Shown here one piece after another: positions 1 through 9,143 of a stretch of DNA of 64,000 nt; position 1 is the stretch's first letter; each line of letters starts with the position of its first letter. The DNA lies in NCBI GenBank assembly GCA_963736695.1, contig CAVTPU010000004.1, positions 1,922,001-1,986,000 of the forward strand, read 5' to 3'. The notes under the pieces are model-generated. The model had not been told where the DNA came from, did not search any database, and saw only the letters and a program-made list of their open reading frames with translations. Position numbers and translations under genes: made by a program. The DNA is from CAVTPU01 sp963736695. GTDB taxonomy: Bacteria > Actinomycetota > Actinomycetes > Mycobacteriales > Micromonosporaceae.

Positions 1-3000
1 GCGCACTGCTCGCCACGGCCGAGACCCTCGCGAGCGTCGGGTTGCTGCTGGTGCTGCTCGATGGATATGTGGCCTTCGGCCAGGGCTGGGCCGGGGGGTT
101 GCCAGGCCCGTTCTTCGCCGCCCTGCTCTTCGCCGTGGTGACCATCGCGTCGATGGCCTACTGGCGGCGCACCCACCTGCGGTCGCCCCAGGTTGCCGCC
201 CTGCTCGCGAGTCAACCGCTGTTGCCGCTGATGGCTGCGCAGGCGGGGTGGGCGCGCACCGGTTTCGCTCTCGCCTTCGCACTGCTCGCCGCGCAGAACC
301 TCGGGGCGGTGGTCGTGCTCAGCCGAGCTTCGACCGCCGAAGCCCACGCGCACCCCGATGCCGGCGCGACGGGTGTCGGCGTGGCGGAGGTCGCCGGTCC
401 TCGGATCGGCTCGTGGCTCGGCTGGTGGCCCCGACGCCTGCCGGACCTTGCCTGGATGACGCACGGCGCGGCGCTCTCGGTCGCGGTCGTGCTCGGCCTG
501 ATCGATCTCGCGCGCGCCGACGGTGTCTCCGACGCGGTCAGCGCGTCTGCGGTGCTGGTGCTCGCGGCCGGAGTCGGGGTCACCGGCTCGCGCCTGTGTG
601 GTCGGTCGATCGTGTGGCACGCGGCGACTGGAGGAGCGGCTCTCGTGCTCATCGCGACGGCGGCGCGGATCACATCGCTCGCCTCGCCGGACGACACACT
701 CATGGTCGTCACGGGCATGGCGGCGGTGATCGCACTCGCCGCACACCGAGTCGGCGAGGAGAACCGGCTCGGGCCACACATGGGCAGTCTGGTCGCGGCG
801 AGCCTCGCCACGGTCGTGGTCCTCATCGACGTCGTTCGTGTGATCGCCGCCGCCGTCCCAGCTGCCATCACGCCGGCGGTCTGGGCTGCGGACCTGACCG
901 CCGTGACCGCCACGAGTCGGTTGCTCGCGTGGTCAACGCCGATCGCGGCGGCGCTGCTCACCATAGTGGCTGTCGCAGCAGCGCCTCGCCGATGGCGCGG
1001 CGACGCGGCGGTCTGCGGCGGCACCATCACCGCCTTCTCCGTCACCGGCACCGCGGTGATGACGTGGTGGTCGACCCCACTTCTGCTCACCATGGTCGCC
1101 GGACTGGCACTGGCCTCGGCGTTGATAGCGCCAAACACCCGCAGCGCACGGGTGCGGGTGGTCACTGCCGGCACGACAACGGTCGCGGCCCTCGCGCTCA
1201 GCCTCGCACGGCCGGGCCTCACGGCAACGATCTGCGCCATCGTGGCGATCGGCGCGGCGAGCGCCGCTGCGGTGACCGCCGCGTGGCCGGACCGGGTCGG
1301 ACCCGACGCCGTTCGGGTCGCCGACCTCGCGGGAGGAGCCGCCGCGTTCACCTTGCCAATCGCGATCGGATCGACTCTGTGGCTCATCGGCGCGCCTGCC
1401 CCGGTGCTCGCCCCGATGACGATCCTGGCCTGCGCGATCGGGGTCGCCGGGGCTGGGATCGCCGCGACCGCCGGCCCTGGACGGCCCGGGGCGAGTGCAT
1501 GGGGGGCGCTCGCCGCCGCCGCAGGCTGCGTGGTGTTGGTAGTCCGGTTGCCAGGCGTGGGGATCGTGGAGTCCGGTCTCGCCGCGCTGTCACTGCTCGC
1601 CGCACTGCCGGCAGCTTTTCTGCGCGGTGATCCCCCTGTCTCGACCCGCCCATCGAACCGATGGTGGCGCGTCGACGGGCCCACCGGTGGCGCCGCGTTG
1701 GCGACCGTCACCGTGATCAGCGCGTTGTCGCGGCTTGTCGCGGTCTCCGCACCCCACACGGCCGTGGTCTCCACGACATTGATAATTTTCTTGTCTTCGG
1801 TCGCTGTCTTCGCACTGCCGCCCACGCTGCGTCGGGGACCTCGGCTCGGCGCCGCCACGGCCGGCGTTCTCGTCGGCCTCTTCGTCGCCGGCATCGCTGT
1901 GGTGGAGGCTGTCCGCGCGGTGATCGCGATGTCTCCGTTCTGGACGACCGACCTCGCGCACTGGCACACGGTGGTCACGAGTTGGGCGCCGTTCGGCTGG
2001 CAGGTGCCGGCGAGCCTGCTGCTCGCGAGCGGAGCGGCCCTGGTCACATTGCCACCGGGGCCGGCGGGCCACGCGGCGTTCACCATCGCGTCGATGGCCG
2101 GGCTCGCCGCCCCCGCCGCACTGGATCTGCCCTGGTGGAGCGCTGCGGCGATCGCCGGTGTCCTCACAGTCACGGCCGTGGCCGCAGCCGCGAGCACCGA
2201 TCCGGCGGTGCCGGCGTTGGCGCGGGAACGCCTCGCCTTCGCCGGGGTATTGGTGCTCTACGCGCTCATGGTGTCGGCGAGCTCACCTGGGGCGAGCGGT
2301 GTCACGCTCACGGTGTTGGCGGTCGTCGGGGGCGGCGGCGCGGCACTCGCCCGGTGGCGGGGCGCACCACCCCTTGTCGCCCCAACCGCCGCGGGAGCAG
2401 CGATGCTCGCGGCTCCCGCGGCGGTGACCGCCTTCGCGATCGCGGACGGGTCGCCCCGAACCAGCGTGCTCGCGACCGCGTTGATCGTCGCGGCGGCGGG
2501 ATCCGCCCTGCTCGCCGTCTTTCCCACGTCGCGGTCGCGACTGGACCGCAAATCCACAGTGGATGCGGGACGAGAATCGGGGGCGATGACCGCCGCCGGT
2601 TATGGCGTCGGCGCCGCCGCTCTGGCCATCGCCTGCGCGGCGGTCATCACCGCCCCCGGCGCGGACATGTGGCACCGAGTCGTCGACAGTCAGGTGTGGA
2701 CGGCGATCGCCGCGCTCGTCGCGGTGACGGCGGCGGTGGCGGGCGAATACCGCCGCGGCTGGTTCACCACCGACGGCCGCGATCCTCGTCCCACGACCGC
2801 CTCCCGACACATCGTCACCGCGACCGCGCTGCCGGCCGCGGTCTTCGCGGCGGCCGGCAGCGCCCCGGTGTGGCTGGCCGCACTCGTCGGCCCCTATCGA
2901 ACACTGCGCGAGATCTGGCACGGATATCCGCCGCTGACGTTGCCGAGCGGCGCCGGGCGCGCCGTGGTGACGTTGGTGGTGCTCACCGTGGTGACCGCCG

Positions 3001-4160
3001 GCGTCGCCGCGGTCTTGGGCGGCCGGGCGACGGTCTTCGCGGCCGCCCTCGTGCCGGTGGCCGCGCTCGCGCTCGTGGCACCCCTGGCCGTCGGGGCTCC
3101 GCGCGCGTCGGCGACCTGGATGGCGATGTCGGTGGCCGTGCTCTCCGGAGCGGGGGCGGCACTATTGCCGCCCCCGCCGGCACGCGTCGCGCGACTGCTG
3201 CGCGGCACGGCCGGCGTCGTCTGCGCGGTCACCGCCGGCGCCGGCATCACCGGCAGCCTCGCCGCACGCGGCACCACCCTGCTCGCGATCGCCATCACCG
3301 CCCTCGTCGCGGCCGCGTGCGCGGCCTGGGGCCGCGATCCGATGGTGTCGCTGACCGCGTGGGCGGTCACGGCGGTGGCCGGTTTCGCGCTGCCCGTCGT
3401 CGCGACCGCCGCCGCGGGCTGGGCGTTGCGGGCAGCGGCGTGGCCCGTGCTCGCGGTCAGCGCGGGACTGACTGCGGTCGCGTGGTGGCGTGGGCGTACG
3501 CCGGGAAAGGACCGGGAGGCCACCACGCTTGAGTTCGCGGCAGCGGGCGGAGCGGCGTTCGGCCTCGCGTTGGCCGTCGGGTCGGCCCGGCACGTGGCCG
3601 CCGTGCTGACGATCACCGGCCTGCTGCTCGCGGTGGCCGCGCTGCGGGCCGGACGGCCCCGGGCGCAACGTCCGTGGCTCATGCGTTCGGCGCTCGCGGC
3701 ACAGGTCGCTGCGGCCTGGGTGCTGCTCGGCGCCGTCGAGGTGGGGCTGCCCGAGGCTTACACGATGCCGTTCGCGGCCGCGGCGCTGCTCGCCGGCGCG
3801 CTGGAGCTGCGCCGCCGCCCCGACCTGTCGTCGTGGGTCGCCTATGGCCCGGCCCTAGCCGGGGCACTCCTGCCCAGTCTGGTTCTCGTGCTCGTCGGAG
3901 CCGACCCGGTGTGGCGGTGGGTGACCCTCTTCGCCGCGGCGATTCTCACGGTCGTCGTCGGATCGTGGCGCCGCAGGCGCGCGCCGGTGGTGGCCGGCGC
4001 CGGTGTCACGGTCGCCGTCGCACTCATCGAGATGGTGCAGTTGCTGCTGCGGGGAGCGGTCGCCGGAGCGGTGCTGGTCGGCGCGACCGGCATCGCGCTC
4101 ATCGCCCTCGGCGCCTTCGCCGAGCAACGGTTGCGCGGCGCCCTGCGCGCCATGTCCTGA
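1..4160 (+). CDS. Giant polytopic membrane protein (5' end outside window)
   Basis: The reading frame is open from base 3 with no stop before the first in-window start-like codon (TTG at 42), so the N-terminus lies left of the window. At least 1,385 residues are visible. Almost the whole length is alternating Ala/Val/Leu/Gly-rich hydrophobic stretches separated by short Arg- or Pro-containing loops, implying several tens of membrane helices. No catalytic motif, ATP-binding site or periplasmic domain is evident. Very large uncharacterised integral membrane proteins of this style are common in actinomycetes. The product ends 50 bp before purK and could share its transcript. Function is unknown; only the membrane location is well supported. 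Confidence 0.8.
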   Translation, partial: ALLATAETLASVGLLLVLLDGYVAFGQGWAGGLPGPFFAALLFAVVTIASMAYWRRTHLRSPQVAALLASQPLLPLMAAQAGWARTGFALAFALLAAQNLGAVVVLSRASTAEAHAHPDAGATGVGVAEVAGPRIGSWLGWWPRRLPDLAWMTHGAALSVAVVLGLIDLARADGVSDAVSASAVLVLAAGVGVTGSRLCGRSIVWHAATGGAALVLIATAARITSLASPDDTLMVVTGMAAVIALAAHRVGEENRLGPHMGSLVAASLATVVVLIDVVRVIAAAVPAAITPAVWAADLTAVTATSRLLAWSTPIAAALLTIVAVAAAPRRWRGDAAVCGGTITAFSVTGTAVMTWWSTPLLLTMVAGLALASALIAPNTRSARVRVVTAGTTTVAALALSLARPGLTATICAIVAIGAASAAAVTAAWPDRVGPDAVRVADLAGGAAAFTLPIAIGSTLWLIGAPAPVLAPMTILACAIGVAGAGIAATAGPGRPGASAWGALAAAAGCVVLVVRLPGVGIVESGLAALSLLAALPAAFLRGDPPVSTRPSNRWWRVDGPTGGAALATVTVISALSRLVAVSAPHTAVVSTTLIIFLSSVAVFALPPTLRRGPRLGAATAGVLVGLFVAGIAVVEAVRAVIAMSPFWTTDLAHWHTVVTSWAPFGWQVPASLLLASGAALVTLPPGPAGHAAFTIASMAGLAAPAALDLPWWSAAAIAGVLTVTAVAAAASTDPAVPALARERLAFAGVLVLYALMVSASSPGASGVTLTVLAVVGGGGAALARWRGAPPLVAPTAAGAAMLAAPAAVTAFAIADGSPRTSVLATALIVAAAGSALLAVFPTSRSRLDRKSTVDAGRESGAMTAAGYGVGAAALAIACAAVITAPGADMWHRVVDSQVWTAIAALVAVTAAVAGEYRRGWFTTDGRDPRPTTASRHIVTATALPAAVFAAAGSAPVWLAALVGPYRTLREIWHGYPPLTLPSGAGRAVVTLVVLTVVTAGVAAVLGGRATVFAAALVPVAALALVAPLAVGAPRASATWMAMSVAVLSGAGAALLPPPPARVARLLRGTAGVVCAVTAGAGITGSLAARGTTLLAIAITALVAAACAAWGRDPMVSLTAWAVTAVAGFALPVVATAAAGWALRAAAWPVLAVSAGLTAVAWWRGRTPGKDREATTLEFAAAGGAAFGLALAVGSARHVAAVLTITGLLLAVAALRAGRPRAQRPWLMRSALAAQVAAAWVLLGAVEVGLPEAYTMPFAAAALLAGALELRRRPDLSSWVAYGPALAGALLPSLVLVLVGADPVWRWVTLFAAAILTVVVGSWRRRRAPVVAGAGVTVAVALIEMVQLLLRGAVAGAVLVGATGIALIALGAFAEQRLRGALRAMS

Positions 4161-4210
4161 CCAGGCCGGCTCGAAGAACCGTCGACAGGCAACGCGTTAA
4201 GCTGACGGCG

Positions 4211-5380
4211 ATGGATTCTCGGACCGGTCTGCCCGTCGTCGGCATGGTGGGGGGCGGCCAACTCGCCCGGATGACCCACCAGGCCGCGATCGCGCTCGGC
4301 CAGTCGCTGCGCGTGTTGGCGACGTCGCCGGATGACGGGGCAGCGCTGGTCGCAGCCGACACCGTCATCGGTCACCACGCCGATCTGGAGGCATTGCGCC
4401 GGTTCGCGAAGGGTTGCGATGTCGTGACCTTCGACCACGAACACGTGCCGGCAGGACACATCGAGGCCCTCGCCGCCGACGGGGTGAAAGTCTTTCCCGC
4501 CGCGCACGCGTTGCGCTTCGCCCAAGACAAGCAGGCCATGCGGGAGCGGCTCACGGACCTCGACATCGCGGTGCCGAGGTGGCGGGCGGTGACCGACGTG
4601 ACCGGGGTCGCCGACTTCGCCGCCGCTGTCGGCGACCCCGCCGGGATAGTGATCAAGGCGACCGTCGGCGGCTATGACGGACGTGGGGTCTGGCTGCTCG
4701 ACCACGCCGACGAAGCCACGCGACTGTTCGCCGAACCGGTGCCGCTCATCGTCGAAGAGCGGGTGACGATTCGCCGCGAACTCGCCGCGTTGGTCGCCCG
4801 TTCCCCATGGGGGCAGGTGGCGGTCTATCCGGTGGTGGAGACGGTGCAGCGCGGCGGCGTCTGCGTCGAGGTGCTCGCCCCGGCCCCCGGCCTCAGCGAC
4901 GAGCTCTGCGGCCGCGCCCACCAGCTCGCCGCCCGCATCGCCGACGAACTCGATGTCGTCGGGGTGCTCGCGGTGGAGCTGTTCGAGACCGCCGCCGGTG
5001 GTCTGCTGGTCAACGAACTCGCGATGCGCCCACACAACAGCGGCCACTGGACCATCGACGGGGCGCGCACATCGCAGTTTGAGCAACACCTGCGCGCGGT
5101 GCTCGACTATCCGCTCGGCGAGACCACCTTGACCGCACCCGCTGTCGCGATGGCGAATGTCCTCGGTGGACCGTCCACAGTCGATGAACGGATGAGCGTC
5201 GACGAACGGCTGCACCACCTCTTCGCCGCCGATCCCGGCGCGCGGGTGCACCTTTATGGCAAGGCTTCCCGACCGGGACGAAAAATCGGCCACGTGACTG
5301 TGGCCGGCGACGACATGACGCACGTGCGTGCGCGGGCGGCTCGCGCCGCCCGATGGCTTCGGGAGGGCATCGATGACTGA
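4211..5380 (+). CDS. purK: N5-carboxyaminoimidazole ribonucleotide synthase
   Basis: PurK carries out the ATP- and bicarbonate-dependent conversion of AIR to N5-CAIR in de novo purine synthesis. The 389-residue product has the PurK N-terminal nucleotide fold with GGGQLARM at residues 14-21. It then has the ATP-grasp core (VIKATVGGYDGRGVW, and later ELAMRPHNSGHWT) and the usual small C-terminal domain. The open frame extends much further upstream, but ATG at 4211 is chosen because the protein begins there as in the family and the upstream part reads as the antisense/other-frame shadow of the membrane protein gene. The last 8 bp overlap the start of purE, so the two are translationally coupled. 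Confidence 0.95.
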   Translation: MDSRTGLPVVGMVGGGQLARMTHQAAIALGQSLRVLATSPDDGAALVAADTVIGHHADLEALRRFAKGCDVVTFDHEHVPAGHIEALAADGVKVFPAAHALRFAQDKQAMRERLTDLDIAVPRWRAVTDVTGVADFAAAVGDPAGIVIKATVGGYDGRGVWLLDHADEATRLFAEPVPLIVEERVTIRRELAALVARSPWGQVAVYPVVETVQRGGVCVEVLAPAPGLSDELCGRAHQLAARIADELDVVGVLAVELFETAAGGLLVNELAMRPHNSGHWTIDGARTSQFEQHLRAVLDYPLGETTLTAPAVAMANVLGGPSTVDERMSVDERLHHLFAADPGARVHLYGKASRPGRKIGHVTVAGDDMTHVRARAARAARWLREGIDD

Positions 5381-5873
5381 CCCCAACGTCGCGGTGATCA
5401 TGGGTAGCGACTCGGACTGGCCCACGATGCGCGCCGCGGTGACGGCCCTCACCGAGTTCAACCTAGAAACCGAGGTACGGGTGCTGTCGGCCCACCGCAC
5501 ACCCGAGGCGATGCTCGCTTATGCTCGCACCGCCGCCGACCGGGGCCTCCAAGTGATCATCGCGGGGGCCGGTGGCGCCGCACACCTGCCCGGCATGGTT
5601 GCCGCCGCGACCCCGTTGCCGGTGATCGGCGTTCCGGTGCCACTGCGCCACCTCGACGGCATGGATTCGCTGCTGTCGATTGTGCAGATGCCGGCGGGAG
5701 TGCCTGTCGCGACCGTCTCGATCGGCGGCGCCCGCAACGCCGGCCTGCTCGCCGTGCGGATGCTCGCCGCACACGATCCGACACTGCGGGCGAAGATGAT
5801 CGCCTTTCAGGACGACCTGCGCACGATGGTCGAAGGCAAGGACGCCGCGCTACGCGCCGATCTGGGCACCTGA
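5373..5873 (+). CDS. purE: N5-CAIR mutase (PurE class I)
   Basis: PurE converts N5-CAIR made by PurK into CAIR. The 166-residue protein starts with the class I hallmark MGSDSDWPTM and contains SAHRTPE, GAGGAAHLPGM and the loop around PLRHLDGMDSLLSIVQMP that lines the substrate site. The start ATG at 5373 lies inside the purK stop region, giving an 8-bp overlap typical of an actinobacterial purKE operon. The gene ends 20 bp before the convergent gene on the other strand. Length and motifs are complete. Confidence 0.96.
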   Translation: MTDPNVAVIMGSDSDWPTMRAAVTALTEFNLETEVRVLSAHRTPEAMLAYARTAADRGLQVIIAGAGGAAHLPGMVAAATPLPVIGVPVPLRHLDGMDSLLSIVQMPAGVPVATVSIGGARNAGLLAVRMLAAHDPTLRAKMIAFQDDLRTMVEGKDAALRADLGT

Positions 5874-5893
5874 GCGGAGCCCCGTGAGACTTC

Positions 5894-7051
5894 TCAGCGC
5901 AACGGCGTGCCCGGCGGCGGAGCGGTGGGGGCAAACCGGCACAGCGCGCCGATGTGGTCCCCGAGCGGCTCGGCCTGATCGGGCCGCAACACGCAGACCT
6001 CGGCGTCGGTGAGCACCGCCGCCCGGACGGCGACATCCGTCAGACGTCCAGCCCTGATCCACGACGACTGACCATCGACCGCCGACCGGGTGTGCGCGCA
6101 GAGCAGCTGTGGGCCGAACCACGCTTCCCGGTCGTCGAACGGATCGTCGACGACGAAGAGAGTGCGCACCCGCCCCTCCGCCAACGCGGCCAGGGTCGGG
6201 GCCGCGCCCTCGACCGCCAGGCCAGCAGGCGGCAGAGCCGAGGCGAACTCGTCGAGCATTCTCGCCGTACGCTGCTCGGAGAAGTCAGCCACGGCCGCGG
6301 CGATCGCGGCACGGCGGCCCGCCTCAGATCCGTCCGGACGGCGCCCGCCGGGGATCTCTCGGATCTCGACCCCGTGGCGCACCCCGACCGGCAGGTGATC
6401 CCGCAGAAACTGCCGGGCCCGCACGTCGCCGGCGAGGAGCAACAGTTCGGCGCCGACACGACGCAGATCGCGGGCCACCTGCGTGGCTACGGCCGTCGCG
6501 TTGTGCTGCCAGGAGTCCATGGCCCGCCGCTGATAGCGCGCCTGCGACCAGCCGCCCGGCGCATTGCGTTCGATCTCGTCATCGGGGCCGACGACCGTCG
6601 CTGCGATCCCGGCCGCCCCGCCGCCCGGCGTCACGGTGAGGTCGGCGCCCGTGCGGTCGATGACGACGGAGACCACTGGGGGACGGCGCTGCAACCACGC
6701 GAGCAGTCCCACCACGTCGGGGGGCGACCCGAAACGCGCCAGGTACATTCCGGCGAAACCGTTCAGCGCACGCGCATAACGCAGCTCGCCACGGGAGGCG
6801 AAGACCGCCCATTGGGTCTGATCGAGGGTACGGCCACACAGGTGCCGCCCGACGGCGTCGATGCTCGCGTCGTCGGCCCCGGCCGCGGCGAGCTGATTCG
6901 CGAGGTCCCGCCAGTGGGCGGAGACCTCCTCATCGCGGTCTCGGGTCGCCTGCAGGGGTTGCAGGTCGAGATAGGCGGAGACCGACGGTTCGACCGGTCC
7001 GACCAGAAACCGCACCACGGAGAGGTCGAGTGCGGCGCTCACGGAAGTCAT
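5894..7051 (-). CDS. baeRF-family (Rv2629-like) release-factor homologue
   Basis: The 385-residue protein resembles the bacterial archaeo-eukaryotic release factor (baeRF/Vms1-like) group that includes mycobacterial Rv2629. It has an N-terminal domain with the SAYLDLQP segment, a central eRF1-like region (residues about 105-260, with DSWQHNATAVATQVARDLRRVGAELLLLAGDVRARQFL) and a C-terminal L7Ae-like part containing RTLFVVDDPFDD. Family members are thought to act on the ribosome or on stalled peptidyl-tRNA; the exact role here is inferred. ATG at 7051 is preferred, and a GTG two codons upstream is an alternative. It is divergent from the hibernation factor gene, 126 bp away. In M. tuberculosis the homologues of both neighbours belong to the dormancy regulon. 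Confidence 0.75.
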   Translation of the reverse strand: MTSVSAALDLSVVRFLVGPVEPSVSAYLDLQPLQATRDRDEEVSAHWRDLANQLAAAGADDASIDAVGRHLCGRTLDQTQWAVFASRGELRYARALNGFAGMYLARFGSPPDVVGLLAWLQRRPPVVSVVIDRTGADLTVTPGGGAAGIAATVVGPDDEIERNAPGGWSQARYQRRAMDSWQHNATAVATQVARDLRRVGAELLLLAGDVRARQFLRDHLPVGVRHGVEIREIPGGRRPDGSEAGRRAAIAAAVADFSEQRTARMLDEFASALPPAGLAVEGAAPTLAALAEGRVRTLFVVDDPFDDREAWFGPQLLCAHTRSAVDGQSSWIRAGRLTDVAVRAAVLTDAEVCVLRPDQAEPLGDHIGALCRFAPTAPPPGTPLR

Positions 7052-7137
7052 AGCCACACCGCCATTGTCACCGCCGGACCCCGGTGCTGAGGCCCAAAAC
7101 CGGGATGAGCCGACCGTCGACGCCGACCGCGGGTAGC

Positions 7138-7154
7138 GTGGGTGATGGACCCAC
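7138..7154. promoter_or_regulatory. Inverted repeat upstream of the hibernation factor gene
   Basis: GTGGGT and ACCCAC form a perfect 6-bp inverted repeat around a 5-bp spacer, 12 bp before the ribosome-binding site of the downstream gene. A second pair (CCCGGT at 7080-7085, ACCGGG at 7099-7104) lies nearer the divergent gene. Either could be an operator or a leader hairpin. I do not see a convincing copy of the mycobacterial DosR box. Confidence 0.3.
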
Positions 7155-7177
7155 CCGAGCGATCGCGGAGGGATGCC

Positions 7178-7975
7178 ATGACTCGACACGCGAGCACGTT
7201 CGCCGATGTGGAGATGGTCGTGCAGGGGAGCGTCCCGAGTGAGGTTCGCTCCTATGCGGAAGACAAGATCGTTTCACTGGCGAGGTATACCCGAGAACCG
7301 ATATTGCACGCCCGGATCAGGCTTCGCATGAGCAACGATCCGGCGATGACGCGTCCCGCCATCGCGCAGGCGAACCTCGACGTCAACGGCCGGCCGGTGC
7401 GGGTGCAGGCCGGCGGCCGGACGCTCTATGAGTCCGTCGACATCCTGCACGATCAGCTGCGCCGACGTCTGGGGCGGCTGGCGCGGCACTGGGAGGCCCG
7501 GCGGGGCCAGATGGCGGTCGACGAGCCTCACGAGTGGCGGCACAGTTCGGAGCCGTCGCACCGGCCGGCCTATTTTCCCCGGCCGCCCGAGGAGCGTCAG
7601 GTGGTGCGCCACAAGGCTTTCGAGTTGGTGCGCACGACACCTGACGAGGCCAATCTTGACCTCGAACTCATGGACTACAGCTTCCAGCTCTTCACCGATC
7701 TGGAGACCGGTCAGGACGCGGTGCTCTTTCGGGACGGGCCGACAAGGCTGCGACTGGCGTTGCTGGAACCGCTGCCGGGGCAGCAGTGGCAGACGAGCGA
7801 GCCGATGAGCGTCAGCGAACGGCCGGCACCCGTGCTGTCTCTCGACGCGGCGATCACCCGGCTCAACGCCACGGGACTGCCGTTCGTCTTCTATGCCGAC
7901 GAGACCGACCATCGGGGACGGCTGCTCTATCTGCGCTATGACGGCCACTATGGACTGATCACGCCGGTCAGCTGA
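7178..7975 (+). CDS. Ribosome hibernation factor with tandem C-terminal domains (RafH-like)
   Basis: The protein should bind the 30S subunit and silence ribosomes under stress. It has 265 residues. Residues 1-100 form the sigma-54-modulation/S30AE fold (SEVRSYAEDKIVSLARYTREP). They are followed by two consecutive copies of the HPF C-terminal dimerisation domain: about 145-195 (VVRHKAFELVRTTPDEANLDL...) and about 210-265 (ending ADETDHRGRLLYLRYDGHYG). The double C-terminal domain distinguishes RafH (MSMEG_3935)/Rv0079-type hypoxia factors from ordinary long HPF. ATG at 7178 is chosen for its GGAGGG ribosome-binding site at 7167-7172. The upstream in-frame codons lack one. Confidence 0.88.
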   Translation: MTRHASTFADVEMVVQGSVPSEVRSYAEDKIVSLARYTREPILHARIRLRMSNDPAMTRPAIAQANLDVNGRPVRVQAGGRTLYESVDILHDQLRRRLGRLARHWEARRGQMAVDEPHEWRHSSEPSHRPAYFPRPPEERQVVRHKAFELVRTTPDEANLDLELMDYSFQLFTDLETGQDAVLFRDGPTRLRLALLEPLPGQQWQTSEPMSVSERPAPVLSLDAAITRLNATGLPFVFYADETDHRGRLLYLRYDGHYGLITPVS

Positions 7976-8020
7976 CCTCGGGCGGGTGTGGAGAGTCTGG
8001 TGACGGCTGCACCCGCTCAT

Positions 8021-8108
8021 AGTCACCTGCCGCGAAACAGAGGTGATCATGTCGCATAACGAAAGTGATCTTGTCGCATTTCGAAAGTCAACTCACCGCG
8101 AAACGAAA
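8021..8108. repeat. Four tandem 22-bp units in an intergenic region
   Basis: The 249-bp gap between the hibernation factor and DJ-1 genes holds four units of exactly 22 bp (8021, 8043, 8065, 8087). The two middle units are nearly identical (GTGATC-TGTCGCAT--CGAAA). The outer two resemble each other (TCA-CT--CCGCGAAAC). The array looks like the multiple repeated ends of an IS21-family element, but no istA/istB genes are present. A relic or solo end is therefore the favoured reading and an operator array is the alternative. Confidence 0.55.
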
Positions 8109-8224
8109 GTTGGCGCTCGCGCCGTGCCCGTCAGCGCCTTGTGGCAGGTGGGCGATCCCGACCACGTTTGACGGGCCCCAGACGTGGGCTGCGCAATCGA
8201 CACCCGACCGGTAGGCTGCGGCCC

Positions 8225-8968
8225 GTGCGGATCATCATGCCCCTGCCCGACCGGGACTTCGACGTCACCGAAGTGGCGGTGCCATGGCGTCTGATCACGT
8301 CAGCCGGCCACGACGTCGTCTTCGCCAGTGAAGTCGCCGGCACCGAGCTCGCGGCAGACCCTCGGCTGCTCACCGGTGTCGTCTTCGGTCAACTGGGCGC
8401 GGCACCCGAGCCACAGGAGTTCTACCGGGCGATGGTCGAGTCCGACGAGTTCCGCTCGCCGATCGCGTGGGAAGACATTCAACCCGACGCGTACGACGGA
8501 ATGATCCTCGCTGGCGGCCACGCGCCCGGCATGCGCCAATATCTCGCGAGCCCGCGACTGCACGAAAAAGTCGCGCGGTTCTGGGCATTGGACCGTCCGG
8601 TCGGCGCGATCTGCCACGGTGTCATCGTGCTGGCCCGCTCCCTCGACCCGACGACCGGACGCAGCGTGCTCGCCGGACGACAGACCACCTGCCTGACCAA
8701 GTCGCTCGAGCGCACCGCCTATTATCTGACCGCGTGGAAGCTGGGTCGCTACTATCGCACCTATCGGGAATATGTGCAGGATGAGGTTGTCGCGGCGTTG
8801 GACGACCCGAGCCAGTTCCATAGTGGACCTTTTGTTGGTGGGGCGCGGGGGACGATGTCCGACGACCGGCCGGCGTTCACCGTAACCGACGGAAACTATG
8901 TGTCGGCCCGGTGGCCCGGTGACGCATATCTGTTCGCCAAACGATTCCTCGAGCTGCTCGGCCACTGA
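8225..8968 (+). CDS. DJ-1/PfpI superfamily protein
   Basis: The 247-residue protein has the type-1 glutamine amidotransferase-like fold of the DJ-1/PfpI group, with the nucleophile elbow GAICHGV (Cys130-His131) and an LAGGHAPGM loop. Members act as glyoxalases, chaperones or stress proteins; the specific activity cannot be read from sequence. It is longer than DJ-1 itself (about 190 residues). The extra part is an insert rich in Tyr (TAYYLTAWKLGRYYRTYREY) typical of larger PfpI-like proteins. GTG at 8225 is the first start giving the conserved beta-strand. The gene ends at a strong hairpin. Confidence 0.8.
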   Translation: MRIIMPLPDRDFDVTEVAVPWRLITSAGHDVVFASEVAGTELAADPRLLTGVVFGQLGAAPEPQEFYRAMVESDEFRSPIAWEDIQPDAYDGMILAGGHAPGMRQYLASPRLHEKVARFWALDRPVGAICHGVIVLARSLDPTTGRSVLAGRQTTCLTKSLERTAYYLTAWKLGRYYRTYREYVQDEVVAALDDPSQFHSGPFVGGARGTMSDDRPAFTVTDGNYVSARWPGDAYLFAKRFLELLGH

Positions 8969-9020
8969 TTCGCCAGGCGCTGAGTCTCCTGCGGCCGCTG
9001 TTGCATTCCGCAGCCGCTGG

Positions 9021-9065
9021 GCGTGATGCCTCCGCAGCCGGTCGGTGGCTGCGGAGGCATCACGC
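9021..9065. terminator. Bidirectional terminator hairpin
   Basis: A perfect 19-bp stem (9021-9039 with 9047-9065) closes a 7-nt loop between the converging DJ-1 gene and lamin-tail gene. There is no long T tract on either side, as is usual in actinomycetes. Confidence 0.75.
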
Positions 9066-9143
9066 TGGGCGTCACGCGGGTCAGCGACCGGTGAGCGTCG
9101 AGGACGTCAGGTGCGCGACGCTGGTCGTACCCGGGAAGGTCTG

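Noticed and set aside
212..2197. 661-residue minus-strand open frame
   Set aside because: Antisense shadow of the giant membrane protein gene; low-complexity Ala/Thr/Arg composition caused by GC-rich third positions and no family motif.
3842..5500. 552-residue minus-strand open frame over purK
   Set aside because: purK on the other strand is unambiguous; this frame has His/Arg-rich shadow composition.
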